DNA of 6,533 nt from an uncultured Saprospiraceae bacterium (GTDB lineage: Bacteria; Bacteroidota; Bacteroidia; Chitinophagales; Saprospiraceae). Under the pieces are notes generated by a model. It was not told the origin of the DNA and searched no databases. It saw only the letters and a program-made list of their open reading frames with translations. The DNA is taken from positions 1 to 6,533 of the forward strand of contig CALDEO010000119.1 in assembly GCA_937942465.1 (NCBI GenBank), given 5' to 3'. Made by a program: the position numbers and the translations under genes. Below, one piece after another: positions 5,806-6,533 of the stretch; the stretch's first letter is position 1, and every line of letters starts with the position of its first letter.

Positions 5806-6533
5806 ATGAAACTTTCTTTTGCTTCCCTCTTTTTATTGATCTCAATAAGCCTAAATGCACAATTTGGTGTCTCTGCCAAATACGCTAGCAACGACCTAAA
5901 TACCTGGAATACAATATCTAACGAGATCTTCACGGAGTCATCAGACATGTATGCTAGTTCGTATGAGATCGGAGTTGACTATTGGTACCGATTTAAAGAA
6001 AAAAGAGTGGAGTTCTTTCCAGAATTAAGTTTTAGCGGATTTTCTAGCTCAAGTCAGCAAAATAATGTTTTCTCATTTGAAGACTTTGACTATAGTATGA
6101 AGCAATATGCTTTCAACTTAAATACCCACATTTACTTCCTTGATTTTGAAGGAGACTGTGACTGCCCCACTTGGTCCAAGCAAGGGACTTTGATCGATAA
6201 AGGTTTATTTTTATTGATAAGCCCAGGCTATGTATTGCAATCACACAATGCCGATATCTCTCTCAATGGAGATGCTGTGACGACTACTTCAGGTAGTAGC
6301 TCAGGTTTTAGATTGGGTCTTGGTCTCGGTCTTGATATTGGTATCAACGACTTCCTGACGATCACTCCATTTGCTCAATATAACTATGTACCATCCGTAT
6401 CTAGTGAATTTTACAATGAGACTCTCGCCAGAAACTGTGAGACTTGTGATCTTGTACCGTTGGATTCTGGATCTATGAGCCAAATCCAAGTAGGATTAAG
6501 AATTGGGTTTAGACCTGACTATAAGGGGTATTA
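5806..6533 (+). CDS. Outer-membrane beta-barrel protein (runs to the window edge)
   Basis: An open frame from ATG 5806 gives 242 codons; the last two bases of the window (TA) fit the start of a TAA/TAG stop, so the gene may be essentially complete. Residues 1-19 form a signal peptide (MKLSFASLFLLISISLNAQ, cleavage LNA|Q). The mature part shows alternating amphipathic strands typical of small Bacteroidota beta-barrels: YEIGVDYWYRF (53-63), VEFFPELSFSGF (68-79), YAFNLNTHIYF (101-111), GLFLLISPGYVLQ (133-145), FRLGLGLGLDIGI (168-180), FLTITPFAQYNYV (183-195) and QIQVGLRIGF (227-236). Two Cys pairs lie in predicted loops: CDC (Cys118, Cys120) and CETC (Cys211, Cys214). No peptidoglycan-binding OmpA domain is present. 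The role is unknown; adhesin, porin-like and structural functions all remain possible. No convincing TAnnTTTG box was found in the 57 bases before it. Confidence 0.82.
   Translation, partial: MKLSFASLFLLISISLNAQFGVSAKYASNDLNTWNTISNEIFTESSDMYASSYEIGVDYWYRFKEKRVEFFPELSFSGFSSSSQQNNVFSFEDFDYSMKQYAFNLNTHIYFLDFEGDCDCPTWSKQGTLIDKGLFLLISPGYVLQSHNADISLNGDAVTTTSGSSSGFRLGLGLGLDIGINDFLTITPFAQYNYVPSVSSEFYNETLARNCETCDLVPLDSGSMSQIQVGLRIGFRPDYKGY

Noticed and set aside
5462..5948. Open frames antisense to the rimO start (plus, 5462-5776) and to the barrel gene start (minus, 5745-5948)
   Set aside because: Both lie opposite genes with clear protein signatures and show no domain of their own; the minus frame also overlaps the rimO start.
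1..6533. Possible defence island, mobile element, CRISPR array or novel multigene system
   Set aside because: No transposase, integrase, nuclease, toxin-antitoxin pair, direct-repeat array or tRNA-associated junction was found; the genes are mostly housekeeping or common Bacteroidota families.

Overview
The window looks like chromosomal DNA of a Bacteroidota bacterium, plausibly of the Saprospiria/Cytophagia/Flavobacteriia type. The evidence is an AT-rich composition, signal peptides ending in Asn-Ala-Gln, a C-terminal type IX secretion (T9SS) sorting domain, TAnnTTTG-like promoter boxes, and genes lacking obvious Shine-Dalgarno sequences. Genus or species cannot be fixed from the sequence alone.

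Layout: bases 1-441 (+) hold the C-terminal 146 codons of an RluE-type rRNA pseudouridine synthase whose start and catalytic Asp lie outside the window. A 176-base gap with an imperfect hairpin and a possible promoter leads to a thioredoxin (618-1016, +). A 258-base convergent gap follows, with an unexplained GC-rich palindromic element (about 1071-1133) and a clear minus-strand terminator (1190-1231). The rest up to 5748 is on the minus strand. Read in the direction of transcription it is: rimO (5748-4420), a LOG-family phosphoribohydrolase (4389-3847), a four-helix membrane protein (3784-3326), a DUF3703 protein (3281-2913), an MsrB lipoprotein (2773-2252), and a secreted thioredoxin-like protein with a T9SS sorting domain (2057-1275). 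Divergent from rimO, an outer-membrane beta-barrel gene starts at 5806 (+) and runs to the last base, probably ending in a stop codon whose first two bases are the end of the window.

How the genes fit together: rimO, LOG, the membrane gene and the DUF3703 gene are closely spaced (30, 62 and 44 bases) and are probably co-transcribed, with no evident common pathway. The RluE and RimO genes both modify the ribosome (23S rRNA and protein S12). There is a redox theme: a cytoplasmic thioredoxin, an exported methionine-sulfoxide reductase and an exported WCPPC redoxin. The last two are neighbours and could work together outside the cytoplasm, but that is inference.

I found no mobile element, CRISPR array, tRNA or rRNA, and no convincing new multigene system. 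This is mainly a housekeeping region. The items most worth checking are the palindromic intergenic element, the exported MsrB/redoxin pair, and the Cys-pair beta-barrel at the right edge.
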